Assembly: GCA_037129695.1 (NCBI GenBank)
Contig: JBAXUL010000008.1
Location: forward strand, 1-64,000
Length of the DNA stretch: 64,000 nucleotides
Direction: 5' to 3'
DNA from: CAINVV01 sp037129695
GTDB taxonomy: Bacteria; Bacteroidota; Bacteroidia; Bacteroidales; Prolixibacteraceae
Positions 45,790 through 54,596 of this stretch are shown here, one piece after another (position 1 is the stretch's first letter; each line of letters opens with the position of its first letter). The position numbers and the translations under genes were made by a program. A model generated the notes under the pieces. The model ran no database searches and was not told where the DNA came from. It saw only the letters and a list, made by a program, of their open reading frames with translations.

Positions 45790-45835
45790 TGCTGAATATA
45801 ATGTACATCCATCCTGGCTTAACGGCCCTAATAAA

Positions 45836-48067
45836 ATGCTGATGAAATCTAAAGAATTGAACAATCCTGCTACTGAACCGGAAAATGAACAGCAACCAGT
45901 TACCGGAGAGCAGATTGCAGAGACAAGCGGTACTTCGGAAACTATTGAAAAAAATGAAGAAGCTTTAGAAGAGGATCTTGCAACAGAAAAACCGGAATCA
46001 GAGCCAGTCATTGCCGCGGAAACAATTGAAAGCAATGAGTCAACTCCTGATAATGAGCCTGTTCCTGCAGAATCTGAGCCTTTAACCGAACCTGAACCTG
46101 TAGTTGTTACCAAACCAAAATCAACCCGGAAAAAAGCTTCAGCCAAGGAAGTTGCAACAGAAGAACCTAAAGCCGAAACAGAAGTTTCTATTGAGCCTGC
46201 AGAAATTCCGGTTTCAGTAACTGTTCATGAAACAGAAGCTGAATTAACGGATGCAATCCTTGAACCTCAGTTAGATCATACTGATGAAGATGATGATCCA
46301 TTTCATGATGATGAGCCTTCTGCGGATGGCCTTCCGATTCACGATTATTCATCTTACAACAAGATCAACCTGATCAATACCCTTAGAAAAATCATCGGCG
46401 AGGGGGATGTGGATGTGATCAAACCTCATGCAGATGCCATCAAGGCCTGTTTTTATAAAATCAGAAATCATGAATTGGCAGAACAAAAAGCTGCCTATGT
46501 CGCGGAAGGGCATGAAGAAGAACTATTTCTGCCGGATTCTGATCCTTTTGAACAAGAATTAAAAGATCTCTTCAGGGAATACAAAAATCTCCGTTACGAA
46601 TCCAACAAAAAGCTGGAAGCAGTGAAGGAGGAGAATTATCTCAGGAAGATGGAGATCATTGAAGAGATCAAAACACTCGTGAACAGTGAGAATTCATTGA
46701 ATAATACTTTCCAGCTTTTCAATGAACTACAAATAAAATTTAAGGCCATTGGTCAGGTTCCACAGTCTAAAGTCAAAGATCTTTGGGAGAATTACCATTA
46801 TCAGGTCGAACGTTTTTATGATTTTGTGAAAATCGACCGTGAATTGCGTGACCTTGATCTGAAACGCAACATGGATCAAAAGATGCTTTTGTGCATCAAG
46901 GCTGAAGAGTTGTCGGTTGCGTCAGATGAGCCTCTGGCGACTTTCAGGGAACTCCAGAAATTACATGAATCCTGGAGAGAGATTGGTCCAGTGCCGCGCG
47001 ATCACAAACAGGAACTGTGGGATCGTTTTAAAACCGCTACTTCAGTTATCAACAAAAGATACCAGCAGCATTTCGAACAGGAACGTTCTGTTCAGAAAGA
47101 GCAGCTTCAAAAGAAAATAGAACTCTGCGAAAGGGCAGAAGAGCTCTCTACTTTCGTTTCTGATAATCCTCGCGAATGGAACGATGTGACCGAAAAGGTC
47201 ATCTTCCTGCAGGAGGAGTGGAAGAAAACAGGTTTTGGCCCCAGAAAAGAGAATTCAAAAATCTGGGATCGTTTCAGAGCTGCCAATGATACCTTCTTTC
47301 AAAACAAACGCAATTTCTGGAACAAGAGCAAAGAGCACTTGCTTCAGAATCTGGCATTGAAAGTTGATATTTGTGAACAGGCTGAAAAACTGAAAGATAG
47401 CGAAGAATGGAAGGCCACAACGGATCGATTAATTACACTTCAGAAAAAGTGGAAAGAGGTTGGACCGGTTCCAAGAAAGCAATCCGAATTAATCTGGAAG
47501 CGTTTTCGTACTGCCTGCGATGAGTTTTTCAACAAAAAACAAACTCATTTTTCAGGTGTCACAGGCGATCAGGATGAGAACCTAAAAGCAAAAAAGATAC
47601 TTATTTCCGAGATTGAGGAATACAAACCTGCGGGAATTGCCAAAGATGATCTTGCTGCCCTGAAAAAATTCCAGGACAGATGGGCTGAAATTGGTCATGT
47701 TCCTTTCCGGAAAAAAGAGGAGCTGCAAAATAAGTACCATGATGCGATTGACAACCAGTTCAATAAAATCAAGATAGACGATCAGGATTTAAACCTGATC
47801 AAATTCAAATCCAAAATTGAACATCTTGCGTCTGTACCCAGAGGCTGGTCTAAAATCAATACCGAGCGCGACCGTTACGCTGTGAGACTCAGACAACTTG
47901 AAAACGACATCAATACACTCACCAACAACGTTGGTTTCTTCGGTACCTCTGAAGGTGCCCAATCGCTTGTAAGGGGGGTGAACGATCAGATAGATAAGTT
48001 AAAAGCTCAAATTGATCAACTCAAATCAAGGATGAAAATCATTGATGAACAGGAAGAGATCAATTGA
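45836..48067 (+). CDS. DUF349 repeat protein with acidic disordered N-terminus
   Basis: This 743-residue protein begins with about 160 residues rich in Glu, Pro, Ser and Thr, clearly disordered. The rest is a row of DUF349 repeats, recognised by W-x-x-x-G-x-V-P-x-x-x-x-x-x-L-W-x-R-F patterns (for example I-G-Q-V-P-Q-S-K-V-K-D-L-W-E-N and V-G-P-V-P-R-K-Q-S-E-L-I-W-K-R-F); I count four to five. DUF349 proteins are Bacteroidota-rich and poorly understood; a role in nucleic-acid binding or cell-envelope work has been suggested only loosely. There is no signal peptide. An ATG two codons on (45842) is an alternative start. Confidence 0.85.
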   Translation: MLMKSKELNNPATEPENEQQPVTGEQIAETSGTSETIEKNEEALEEDLATEKPESEPVIAAETIESNESTPDNEPVPAESEPLTEPEPVVVTKPKSTRKKASAKEVATEEPKAETEVSIEPAEIPVSVTVHETEAELTDAILEPQLDHTDEDDDPFHDDEPSADGLPIHDYSSYNKINLINTLRKIIGEGDVDVIKPHADAIKACFYKIRNHELAEQKAAYVAEGHEEELFLPDSDPFEQELKDLFREYKNLRYESNKKLEAVKEENYLRKMEIIEEIKTLVNSENSLNNTFQLFNELQIKFKAIGQVPQSKVKDLWENYHYQVERFYDFVKIDRELRDLDLKRNMDQKMLLCIKAEELSVASDEPLATFRELQKLHESWREIGPVPRDHKQELWDRFKTATSVINKRYQQHFEQERSVQKEQLQKKIELCERAEELSTFVSDNPREWNDVTEKVIFLQEEWKKTGFGPRKENSKIWDRFRAANDTFFQNKRNFWNKSKEHLLQNLALKVDICEQAEKLKDSEEWKATTDRLITLQKKWKEVGPVPRKQSELIWKRFRTACDEFFNKKQTHFSGVTGDQDENLKAKKILISEIEEYKPAGIAKDDLAALKKFQDRWAEIGHVPFRKKEELQNKYHDAIDNQFNKIKIDDQDLNLIKFKSKIEHLASVPRGWSKINTERDRYAVRLRQLENDINTLTNNVGFFGTSEGAQSLVRGVNDQIDKLKAQIDQLKSRMKIIDEQEEIN

Positions 48068-48085
48068 TTATAAACCACTTCACAG

Positions 48086-48114
48086 GACCCGTTCCCATCC
48101 AGGAGCGGGTCTTT
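48086..48114 (+). terminator. Probable terminator after the DUF349 gene
   Basis: A 10-pair stem (GACCCGTTCC / GGAGCGGGTC with one G-T pair) with a 6-base loop is followed by TTTGATTTA. The T-run is short. Confidence 0.6.
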
Positions 48115-48214
48115 GATTTAGAATCCGGCTTGCTTTTTTTTGCTGTCAGATTCTGCCTTTACATTTTTTATTCGTTACTTTGCGTGCTTTAAAACACATT
48201 AAATCAGGAAAGAT

Positions 48215-49834
48215 TTGTCTACCACGAAGTACATTTTTGTAACAGGAGGAGTCGCTTCATCACTGGGAAAAGGTATTATTGCCTCATCTTTGGCCAAATT
48301 GCTTCAGGCAAGGGGGTACAAGGTAACTATCCAGAAACTCGACCCATACATCAACGTCGATCCCGGCACACTGAATCCTTATGAACACGGGGAGTGTTAT
48401 GTCACTGAAGACGGGGCTGAAACAGACCTCGATCTTGGTCATTATGAACGTTTTCTCAATTCACCCACCTCGCAGGCCAATAATGTCACGACAGGCAGAA
48501 TCTACCAGTCTGTGATCAATAAGGAGCGCAGAGGCGACTATCTTGGAAAAACGGTTCAGATCATTCCGCACATTACGGATGAGATCAAGCGTTATATTAA
48601 ATTCCTCGGTTCGAAGAAAAGATTTGATGTGGTCATTTCCGAAATTGGAGGGACTGTAGGCGATATTGAATCATTGCCCTATATCGAGGCAGTTCGTCAG
48701 ATGAAGTGGGAACTGGGGACAGATGCCCTGATTATCCACCTGACACTGGTTCCGTACCTGTCTGCATCAGGTGAACTTAAAACAAAACCTACACAGCATT
48801 CCGTCAAACAGTTGCTTGAAAATGGAGTACAGCCTGATGTGCTGGTCCTCCGGACTGAACATCAACTGACACCTGACCTGAAAGGTAAGGTAGCCCTGTT
48901 TTGCAATGTCAGCAAGGAAGCGGTCATCGAATCGATCGATGTTTCGACGATTTATGAGGTCCCAATCAGGATGAAGGACGAAAGACTGGATGAGATCGTT
49001 TTGAAAAAATTGGGTCTGCCGCTGGGCAACGAGCCTGATCTAAAAAGCTGGAATGAATTCCTTTTCCGTTACAAGAATCCTAAAAAAGAGGTTAAAATCG
49101 CGCTTATCGGTAAGTATGTTGAATTGAGAGATGCATATAAATCAATCGCAGAGGCACTTATACATGCGGGTGCAACCAACGAATGCAGGGTTAAGGTGGA
49201 ATGGATCCATTCCGAAAAGATCAACGAAGACAATATTGAACAAAAACTTAAAGGCTGTCAGGGTATTTTGATTGCTCCCGGTTTTGGACACCGGGGAATT
49301 GAAGGAAAAATTACTGCAGCCAAATATGCCCGGGAATTAAAAATCCCCTATTTTGGAATCTGTCTGGGAATGCAGATCGCAGTCATTGAATTTGCCCGAA
49401 ATGTGCTTAAAATGGCTTGTGCTGACTCGACCGAAATGAACCAGTTGACTGAATTTCCCGTGATCGATTTAATGGATGAACAAAAGAATATCGTTGACAA
49501 GGGCGGTACCATGCGGTTGGGTTCATATGCCTGTAACCTGAAACGAGATTCTATTGCATATGTTGCTTACGGAAAATCCAAAATATCAGAACGCCATCGT
49601 CACAGATATGAGTTCAATGACAAATATCTATCACAGTTTGAAAAGGCGGGCATGAAAGCTACCGGTATCAATCCGGATACTAATTTGGTTGAAGTCATCG
49701 AAATCCCGGATCATCCCTGGTTTCTCGGGGTACAATTTCATCCTGAATACAGAAGTACAGTACTTCAGCCACACCCGCTTTTTGTTGCATTTATCAAGGC
49801 GGTGATTAAAAACGCACAAAAAATTTCAATTTAA
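48215..49834 (+). CDS. pyrG: CTP synthase
   Basis: The 539-residue protein starts at a TTG (48215) that gives the standard N-terminus K-Y-I-F-V-T-G-G-V-A-S-S-L-G-K-G. The synthetase domain spans about 1-270. The glutamine amidotransferase domain has its nucleophile in G-I-C-L-G-M-Q, near residue 379. It converts UTP to CTP with ATP and glutamine. A TTACTTTGC sequence at 48175-48183, near a -7 box, precedes it. yidC follows after three bases, so the two are probably one operon. Confidence 0.97.
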   Translation: MSTTKYIFVTGGVASSLGKGIIASSLAKLLQARGYKVTIQKLDPYINVDPGTLNPYEHGECYVTEDGAETDLDLGHYERFLNSPTSQANNVTTGRIYQSVINKERRGDYLGKTVQIIPHITDEIKRYIKFLGSKKRFDVVISEIGGTVGDIESLPYIEAVRQMKWELGTDALIIHLTLVPYLSASGELKTKPTQHSVKQLLENGVQPDVLVLRTEHQLTPDLKGKVALFCNVSKEAVIESIDVSTIYEVPIRMKDERLDEIVLKKLGLPLGNEPDLKSWNEFLFRYKNPKKEVKIALIGKYVELRDAYKSIAEALIHAGATNECRVKVEWIHSEKINEDNIEQKLKGCQGILIAPGFGHRGIEGKITAAKYARELKIPYFGICLGMQIAVIEFARNVLKMACADSTEMNQLTEFPVIDLMDEQKNIVDKGGTMRLGSYACNLKRDSIAYVAYGKSKISERHRHRYEFNDKYLSQFEKAGMKATGINPDTNLVEVIEIPDHPWFLGVQFHPEYRSTVLQPHPLFVAFIKAVIKNAQKISI

Positions 49835-49837
49835 TTT

Positions 49838-51760
49838 ATGGATAAGAATACCATTGCCGGACTGGTTCTCATATTTGCTATCTTATTTACAGCCAGTTAT
49901 TTTAACAAGCCTTCAGATAAAGAAATAGAGAAACTGAGGTTGAAGAACGATTCCATTTCCCTTGCAGACTTGACCCGGGAGAAGGACAATGCCAAACAGG
50001 CAGAACTCTCCAGTGTGAAACCTGACATTTCGAAATCAGACGCTTCTACTGTTCAGAACGAATTGACAGGTCTTTATGGTGTTTTTGCCGTTGCCGCAAC
50101 AGGTGAAGAAAAATTCACTACACTGGAAAACAACCTGATGAAAGTGGTGTTGTCCAATAAAGGTGGAAAAATATATTCTGTTGAGTTAAAAGACTACAAA
50201 AGGTTTGATGGCAAACCCCTTGTGCTTTTTGAAGGCGGAGAAAACCGTTTTGGATTGAATTTCTTCTCTCAGAATAAAAGTATTCAGACAGATCACTTTT
50301 TCTTTCAGCCTTCTGTCAACGAAAAGATAATCACCGTATTGGGGGGTAAAGTTCCAAAGGGAAAAGAGGGCAGGGAAAAATACAACAAAGACAATCAGAA
50401 TGATTCGAAAACAGTATCTATGCGACTTGATGCTGGAAATGATGTCTTTATTGAATATGCTTATACCCTCAAACATAATTCTTACCAACTGGATTTCAAC
50501 ATTAAAACCTCCGGTTTGAAAAAGGTGGCGGGCACAAATTCCGAATATGTCAACTTTCTTTGGAGTATCAACATGCCAAGGCAGGAGAAGATGTCGAAAT
50601 TTGGTGAAAACAACCAATCTACCATCTACTATAAGTTTGACAAGGATGTCGTAGATAAACTTGCACCGGCTAAATCTGAATCTAAGACCCTGTCAACCAA
50701 AGTGAAATGGGTTGGATTCAAGCAACAGTTCTTCTCGTCTGTTTTGATTGCAGATCAGGCATTTTTGAATGGTCAGATTTCCACAAAGAAAAAAGACCTG
50801 GATTCTTCCTATGTTGCAGAAATGACAGCCGATTTGACAATTCCTCTGGATGTCAAAGGGAACGAGATTTTTCCTGCTAAAATTTATTTTGGACCAAACC
50901 AGTACAATACCCTGAACCAATTTGACCTTGGGATGGAAGATCAGCTTTCACTGGGCTGGACAGTCATTGGATGGGTCAACAAAATTATTGTCATTCCGGC
51001 TTTTGACTTCCTTCGCCGGTTCATCAGCAATTTTGGATTGATCATCCTTCTGCTGACGATTTACATCAAGTTGCTGACGCTGATTTTTACGTATAAATCG
51101 TACATCTCTACCGCAAAAATGAGGCTTTTGAAACCCGAGATTGAGGAGATTCAAAAGAAATATGGTGATGATAAGAAACTGGAATCACAACAGGCTGTCA
51201 TGGCTTTTTACAAAAAAGCCGGAGTTAATCCAATGGGTGGCTGTTTGCCTATGTTGCTACAGATGCCGATCCTGGTTGCCATGTTTTATTTCTTCCCAAT
51301 TTCCATTGAACTTCGTCAACAAAGTTTCCTCTGGGCAACCGATTTGTCAACTTACGATTCAATCATGACCTTGCCGTTTACGGTGCCCGGCTTTGGTAAC
51401 CATGTCAGTTTATTCTGTTTGCTGATGACAGTCACCAATATTCTATACGTAAAATACAACAATGAAATGACAGGAGCCGGTACGCAACAGATGCCAGGTA
51501 TGAAAACCATGATGTACCTTATGCCTGTTATGTTTCTGTTTATTTTCAACAGCTATGCAGCCGGCTTGAGTTTGTATTACTTCCTTTCACTGGTGTTAAC
51601 CTTTGTGCAGATGTACATCTTCAAAAAATTGATCAATGAAGACAAGATCCATGCTCAGTTGAAAGCGAAACAAAAAGTGCCTGTTACCAAATCCAAATTC
51701 CAGACACGACTGGAGGAGGCTTCCAGACAAAAATCATTGCAAGACAAAAAGAAAAGATAA
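49838..51760 (+). CDS. yidC: Membrane protein insertase YidC
   Basis: This 640-residue protein has the Gram-negative layout: an N-terminal membrane helix (about 6-22), a large periplasmic domain (about 70-350), and the conserved five-helix insertase core, with K-K-A-G-V-N-P-M-G-G-C-L-P and M-P-V-M-F-L-F-I-F. The tail is Lys-rich, as in many YidC proteins that touch the ribosome. It inserts membrane proteins alone or with Sec. It is three bases downstream of pyrG. Confidence 0.97.
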   Translation: MDKNTIAGLVLIFAILFTASYFNKPSDKEIEKLRLKNDSISLADLTREKDNAKQAELSSVKPDISKSDASTVQNELTGLYGVFAVAATGEEKFTTLENNLMKVVLSNKGGKIYSVELKDYKRFDGKPLVLFEGGENRFGLNFFSQNKSIQTDHFFFQPSVNEKIITVLGGKVPKGKEGREKYNKDNQNDSKTVSMRLDAGNDVFIEYAYTLKHNSYQLDFNIKTSGLKKVAGTNSEYVNFLWSINMPRQEKMSKFGENNQSTIYYKFDKDVVDKLAPAKSESKTLSTKVKWVGFKQQFFSSVLIADQAFLNGQISTKKKDLDSSYVAEMTADLTIPLDVKGNEIFPAKIYFGPNQYNTLNQFDLGMEDQLSLGWTVIGWVNKIIVIPAFDFLRRFISNFGLIILLLTIYIKLLTLIFTYKSYISTAKMRLLKPEIEEIQKKYGDDKKLESQQAVMAFYKKAGVNPMGGCLPMLLQMPILVAMFYFFPISIELRQQSFLWATDLSTYDSIMTLPFTVPGFGNHVSLFCLLMTVTNILYVKYNNEMTGAGTQQMPGMKTMMYLMPVMFLFIFNSYAAGLSLYYFLSLVLTFVQMYIFKKLINEDKIHAQLKAKQKVPVTKSKFQTRLEEASRQKSLQDKKKR

Positions 51761-51790
51761 AAAAAAGCGCCGGTGGGGCGCTTTTTTTTT
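51761..51790. terminator. Strong terminator after yidC
   Basis: An 11-bp stem (AAAAAAGCGCC / GGCGCTTTTTT) with a 5-base loop is followed by a T-run of about ten. It ends the pyrG-yidC unit. Confidence 0.92.
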
Positions 51791-51911
51791 TGACTATTCG
51801 ACAATGATAGGGGAGTTGGAGCTTTTTGTATCTACAACAATCAAATTACTGTGTAGTGTTTGTATTTAAAGAATTGATCACAGTATGCAGTCGTTAATAG
51901 GGCCCTAATTT

Positions 51912-52409
51912 TCACTTGGCCGAATTGCTCAGCCTCTTGCTGAGGGCAACCATTTTAATCGCTGTATAAGCCGCTTCGTCCCCTTTGTTGCCCAATCTGC
52001 CTCCCGCGCGGTCAAGAGCCTGTTGTTGGTTTTCTGTCGTTAAAACGCCAAAAATAAAGGGAATACTGAAGTCCAGGTTCAACTTGGTTGCACCGTAGGC
52101 GATGCCCTGACAAATGAAGTCAAAATGACGGGTCTCTCCCTGGATGACGCAGCCCAGAAGGATAACTGCATCCACGTCGGTATTCTCTGCCAACAGTTGC
52201 CCGCCCAGTGTCAGCTCGAAAGTACCCGGAACTTCTTCCACCAGAATATCTTCGCGCTTTGCCCCATATTTTAAAAGAGTTTCCACTGCTCCGCTTTTCA
52301 AGGCCAGGGTAACTTCGGGATTCCATTCAGCATATACGATTCCGAATTTCATCCCTTTGGCATCCGGAACTTCATGGTTGATATGATCTGATAAATTGAC
52401 TGTAGCCAT
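51912..52409 (-). CDS. ribH: 6,7-dimethyl-8-ribityllumazine synthase
   Basis: I choose the ATG at 52409 (165 residues, M-A-T-V-N-L-S-D-H). The frame extends to 52502, but those 31 codons are not typical of RibH. Substrate-binding motifs are present: G-S/T-F-E-L as P-G-T-F-E-L-T, and G-C-V-I-Q-G-E-T-R-H-F-D-F-I with the catalytic His. It condenses ribityl-aminouracil with dihydroxybutanone phosphate, the penultimate riboflavin step, and forms a capsid-like oligomer. A -7 box at 52510-52517 would give a leader of about 95 bases; I see no FMN riboswitch in it. Confidence 0.96.
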   Translation of the reverse strand: MATVNLSDHINHEVPDAKGMKFGIVYAEWNPEVTLALKSGAVETLLKYGAKREDILVEEVPGTFELTLGGQLLAENTDVDAVILLGCVIQGETRHFDFICQGIAYGATKLNLDFSIPFIFGVLTTENQQQALDRAGGRLGNKGDEAAYTAIKMVALSKRLSNSAK

Positions 52410-52509
52410 AATTGAAGTTTGTAATATTTGACTTGTTAACCCATCGCAGTGCGCAGACTTTGGAACAAGTTGATTGTTATATAATTGGTTTCTGACGTTC
52501 AAAGACCTG

Positions 52510-52517
52510 CAAAAATA
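52510..52517 (-). promoter_or_regulatory. -7 promoter box (TATTTTTG on minus strand) upstream of ribH
   Basis: A full TAnnTTTG match about 100 bases before the chosen ribH ATG. No -33 TTG at standard spacing. Confidence 0.4.
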
Positions 52518-52595
52518 TCTTAATTATCTCATATTTTACTCGTTTGCAGGTTACAATCATTACTTTTAACCAATTCATCTCTTTTGGAGTCCAAA

Positions 52596-53381
52596 ATGCT
52601 GAAATTTCTTTCCGTATGTATACTATTGATTTTTAGTGGAAGTCTATATTCACAAAATCAAATACTTAGCTGTTGTAATATTGCCGAAGACAGTTTGATC
52701 CGTGCTGCGAATGGGCGGTGCAATATTACGAAGAACCGGCATTCTCCTTTCAGGCATGCTATTTTGCCTGTTTCAATCATCACATCCGGCATCATTGTGG
52801 AATCACTTCCTTCCAAGGCGATTCTCAGTAAAGAAAGTATTCAAAAACATGTCCAGGATCAAATAGATGGTTTCAGAACATCGGCAGATAATTACCTGCA
52901 ATTTGCTCCAATGGCAACCATGTTTGGTCTAAGTCTGGCTGGTGTGAAAAGCAGGAGTGACTTTTCCAACGAATTTGTGCTGTCTGTAAAATCTGAATTA
53001 CTGATGACTGCCATCGTTTCATCCATGAAGTATTTCATCAACGATATGCGCCCCGATAACAGTACCAACAATACCATGCCATCTGGCCACACTGCACAAG
53101 CCTTTGTTTCTGCTGCATTGCTCGATATGGAATACCGTGAGATTTCCCCGTGGATCAGTTTTGGCGGTTATTTGTGTGCCACGGCAACGGGTTGTTTTCG
53201 TGTGGCCAATAACCGGCACTGGGCTTCGGATGTGCTTATTGGGGCAGGAATAGGCGTGGGATGCGTCAAAGTGGTTTATCTTACACATCGTTACCGCTGG
53301 GGCAGTCGACCGACAAGAGTGATTCTGATCCCGACGATTTATCCCAAAGGAGGTGGCGTTGCCTTTGCGATGAAATTCTGA
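52596..53381 (+). CDS. PAP2-family phosphatase, exported or membrane-associated
   Basis: I choose the ATG at 52596 (261 residues), giving a signal peptide (M-L-K-F-L-S-V up to S-L-Y-S-Q); a TTG four codons earlier also opens the frame. The three PAP2 motifs are present: K-x6-R-P in K-Y-F-I-N-D-M-R-P, P-S-G-H in the middle, and a third as R-V-A-N-N-R-H-W-A-S-D. These would dephosphorylate a lipid phosphate, such as undecaprenyl pyrophosphate or phosphatidate. The gene stands alone. Confidence 0.88.
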   Translation: MLKFLSVCILLIFSGSLYSQNQILSCCNIAEDSLIRAANGRCNITKNRHSPFRHAILPVSIITSGIIVESLPSKAILSKESIQKHVQDQIDGFRTSADNYLQFAPMATMFGLSLAGVKSRSDFSNEFVLSVKSELLMTAIVSSMKYFINDMRPDNSTNNTMPSGHTAQAFVSAALLDMEYREISPWISFGGYLCATATGCFRVANNRHWASDVLIGAGIGVGCVKVVYLTHRYRWGSRPTRVILIPTIYPKGGGVAFAMKF

Positions 53382-53516
53382 TAAAAGGCTAATCACTCAT
53401 AAACCAATAATATCAGATAATCTAAAAGATTAATTGATAAAATGCAAATATCTATTAATCAGTAATATAATTAAATTATTTAAAAGAAGTGTGATTTCCA
53501 CCTGAACGCCTAGGCA

Positions 53517-54596
53517 TTATTTGAAACAAAATCTCCCGGGTATGATCCCGGCTTTGAAATGGTCAATTGGGGCACCTGATTTTGAAAATCGGTATATTAT
53601 TCCGGGTTGCTGATAATCAAGTGCATCGCTGACGTAAATGTTTCCGTTAACAGGGTCTATCCCCAATCCATATAACAATTTGGAATTGAGCGATATAAAG
53701 GGTTGATCCGGCAACTGTTCTGCTGTAACAGCCATTTTTCTGACCTCATTACCCAACACATAAAAGAGGTTTTCACCTTGATGGTCAGCATTCAATTTTA
53801 CGGGCTTATCATCTTTTGGAAAACTGAAACTTCTGTCAATCTTTAAAGTTTCCGGATCAATTCTCTGGAGAAGTGCAAGGTTGGTGGAGGTGTTTCCCGG
53901 CAGGGACTGGCACAGCACCCAAATTTTATTGTAACGGTCTGAAACAATGCCACATGGTTGTTCTCCGGTTTTGATTTCTGCAATAACCTGATCATTGACA
54001 CTATTGATTACTAAAACAGTTCTGTCGCCTGACCAGCAACTAACGAAGACCAGGTTGCCCAGTTGTACCATTTCCTCTGTAGATGGGTGCGAAGGGCAGG
54101 ATATTGAACCGGATATCTGGTTGTTTTCAGGATTGACAATTGTAATTTTTCCTGCGTACAAATCTGTTATATAAGCTTTTGTGTTGTTGACGAAATGAAT
54201 AAACCGTGGAGAGGTCAGTCCGGTAATCTTTCCTGTATATTTTCCGTCACTGGCATTGATGATGTATATTTTGCCTGAATTATTGACGACCACATATCCG
54301 CTTGTCCCGTGTAATGTCATCGATTCGGCCACATCTCCAAGCGGTAATCCGTTAACTCTGTAGAAGAGATCGTTTTGAACCTCCTTTTGAAGGGTATCAT
54401 AACTCGACAATGTTGCGTTTCCGTACATGAAATTGCCTTCATTGACCACAAAGAGGCTGCCCTCTGCCAGTTGTATATTTCCCTGCTGAAGGTGATCCTT
54501 TATCCACTGGTCGTCTTTCATGCAGCCTGAAAACAGCAGAGAAAGCAGGAAAAGCCCACCAATCAGATAAAACTTGTAATTTATTCTAGAAATCAT
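53517..54596 (-). CDS. BtuG-like beta-propeller surface lipoprotein
   Basis: I choose the ATG at 54596 (359 residues), which overlaps the end of the TonB-receptor gene by 11 bases. The lipobox is F-S-G-C (Cys25). The body has repeated blade patterns such as V-V-N-N-S-G-K-I-Y-I-I-N and A-G-K-I-T-I-V-N-P, typical of YncE/YVTN-type propellers (DUF5074). In gut Bacteroides, BtuG is a propeller lipoprotein that binds cobalamin very tightly and docks on BtuB. The order here (receptor, then propeller, behind a cobalamin riboswitch) supports the same role. Identity by sequence similarity to BtuG itself was not tested. Confidence 0.82.
   Translation of the reverse strand: MISRINYKFYLIGGLFLLSLLFSGCMKDDQWIKDHLQQGNIQLAEGSLFVVNEGNFMYGNATLSSYDTLQKEVQNDLFYRVNGLPLGDVAESMTLHGTSGYVVVNNSGKIYIINASDGKYTGKITGLTSPRFIHFVNNTKAYITDLYAGKITIVNPENNQISGSISCPSHPSTEEMVQLGNLVFVSCWSGDRTVLVINSVNDQVIAEIKTGEQPCGIVSDRYNKIWVLCQSLPGNTSTNLALLQRIDPETLKIDRSFSFPKDDKPVKLNADHQGENLFYVLGNEVRKMAVTAEQLPDQPFISLNSKLLYGLGIDPVNGNIYVSDALDYQQPGIIYRFSKSGAPIDHFKAGIIPGRFCFK

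Noticed and set aside
45781..46146. Ser/Gly-rich minus-strand frame
   Set aside because: It is the reverse complement of the Glu/Pro-rich leader of the DUF349 protein, a typical codon shadow.
52410..52509. FMN riboswitch in the ribH leader
   Set aside because: The leader lacks the conserved RFN-element sequences.
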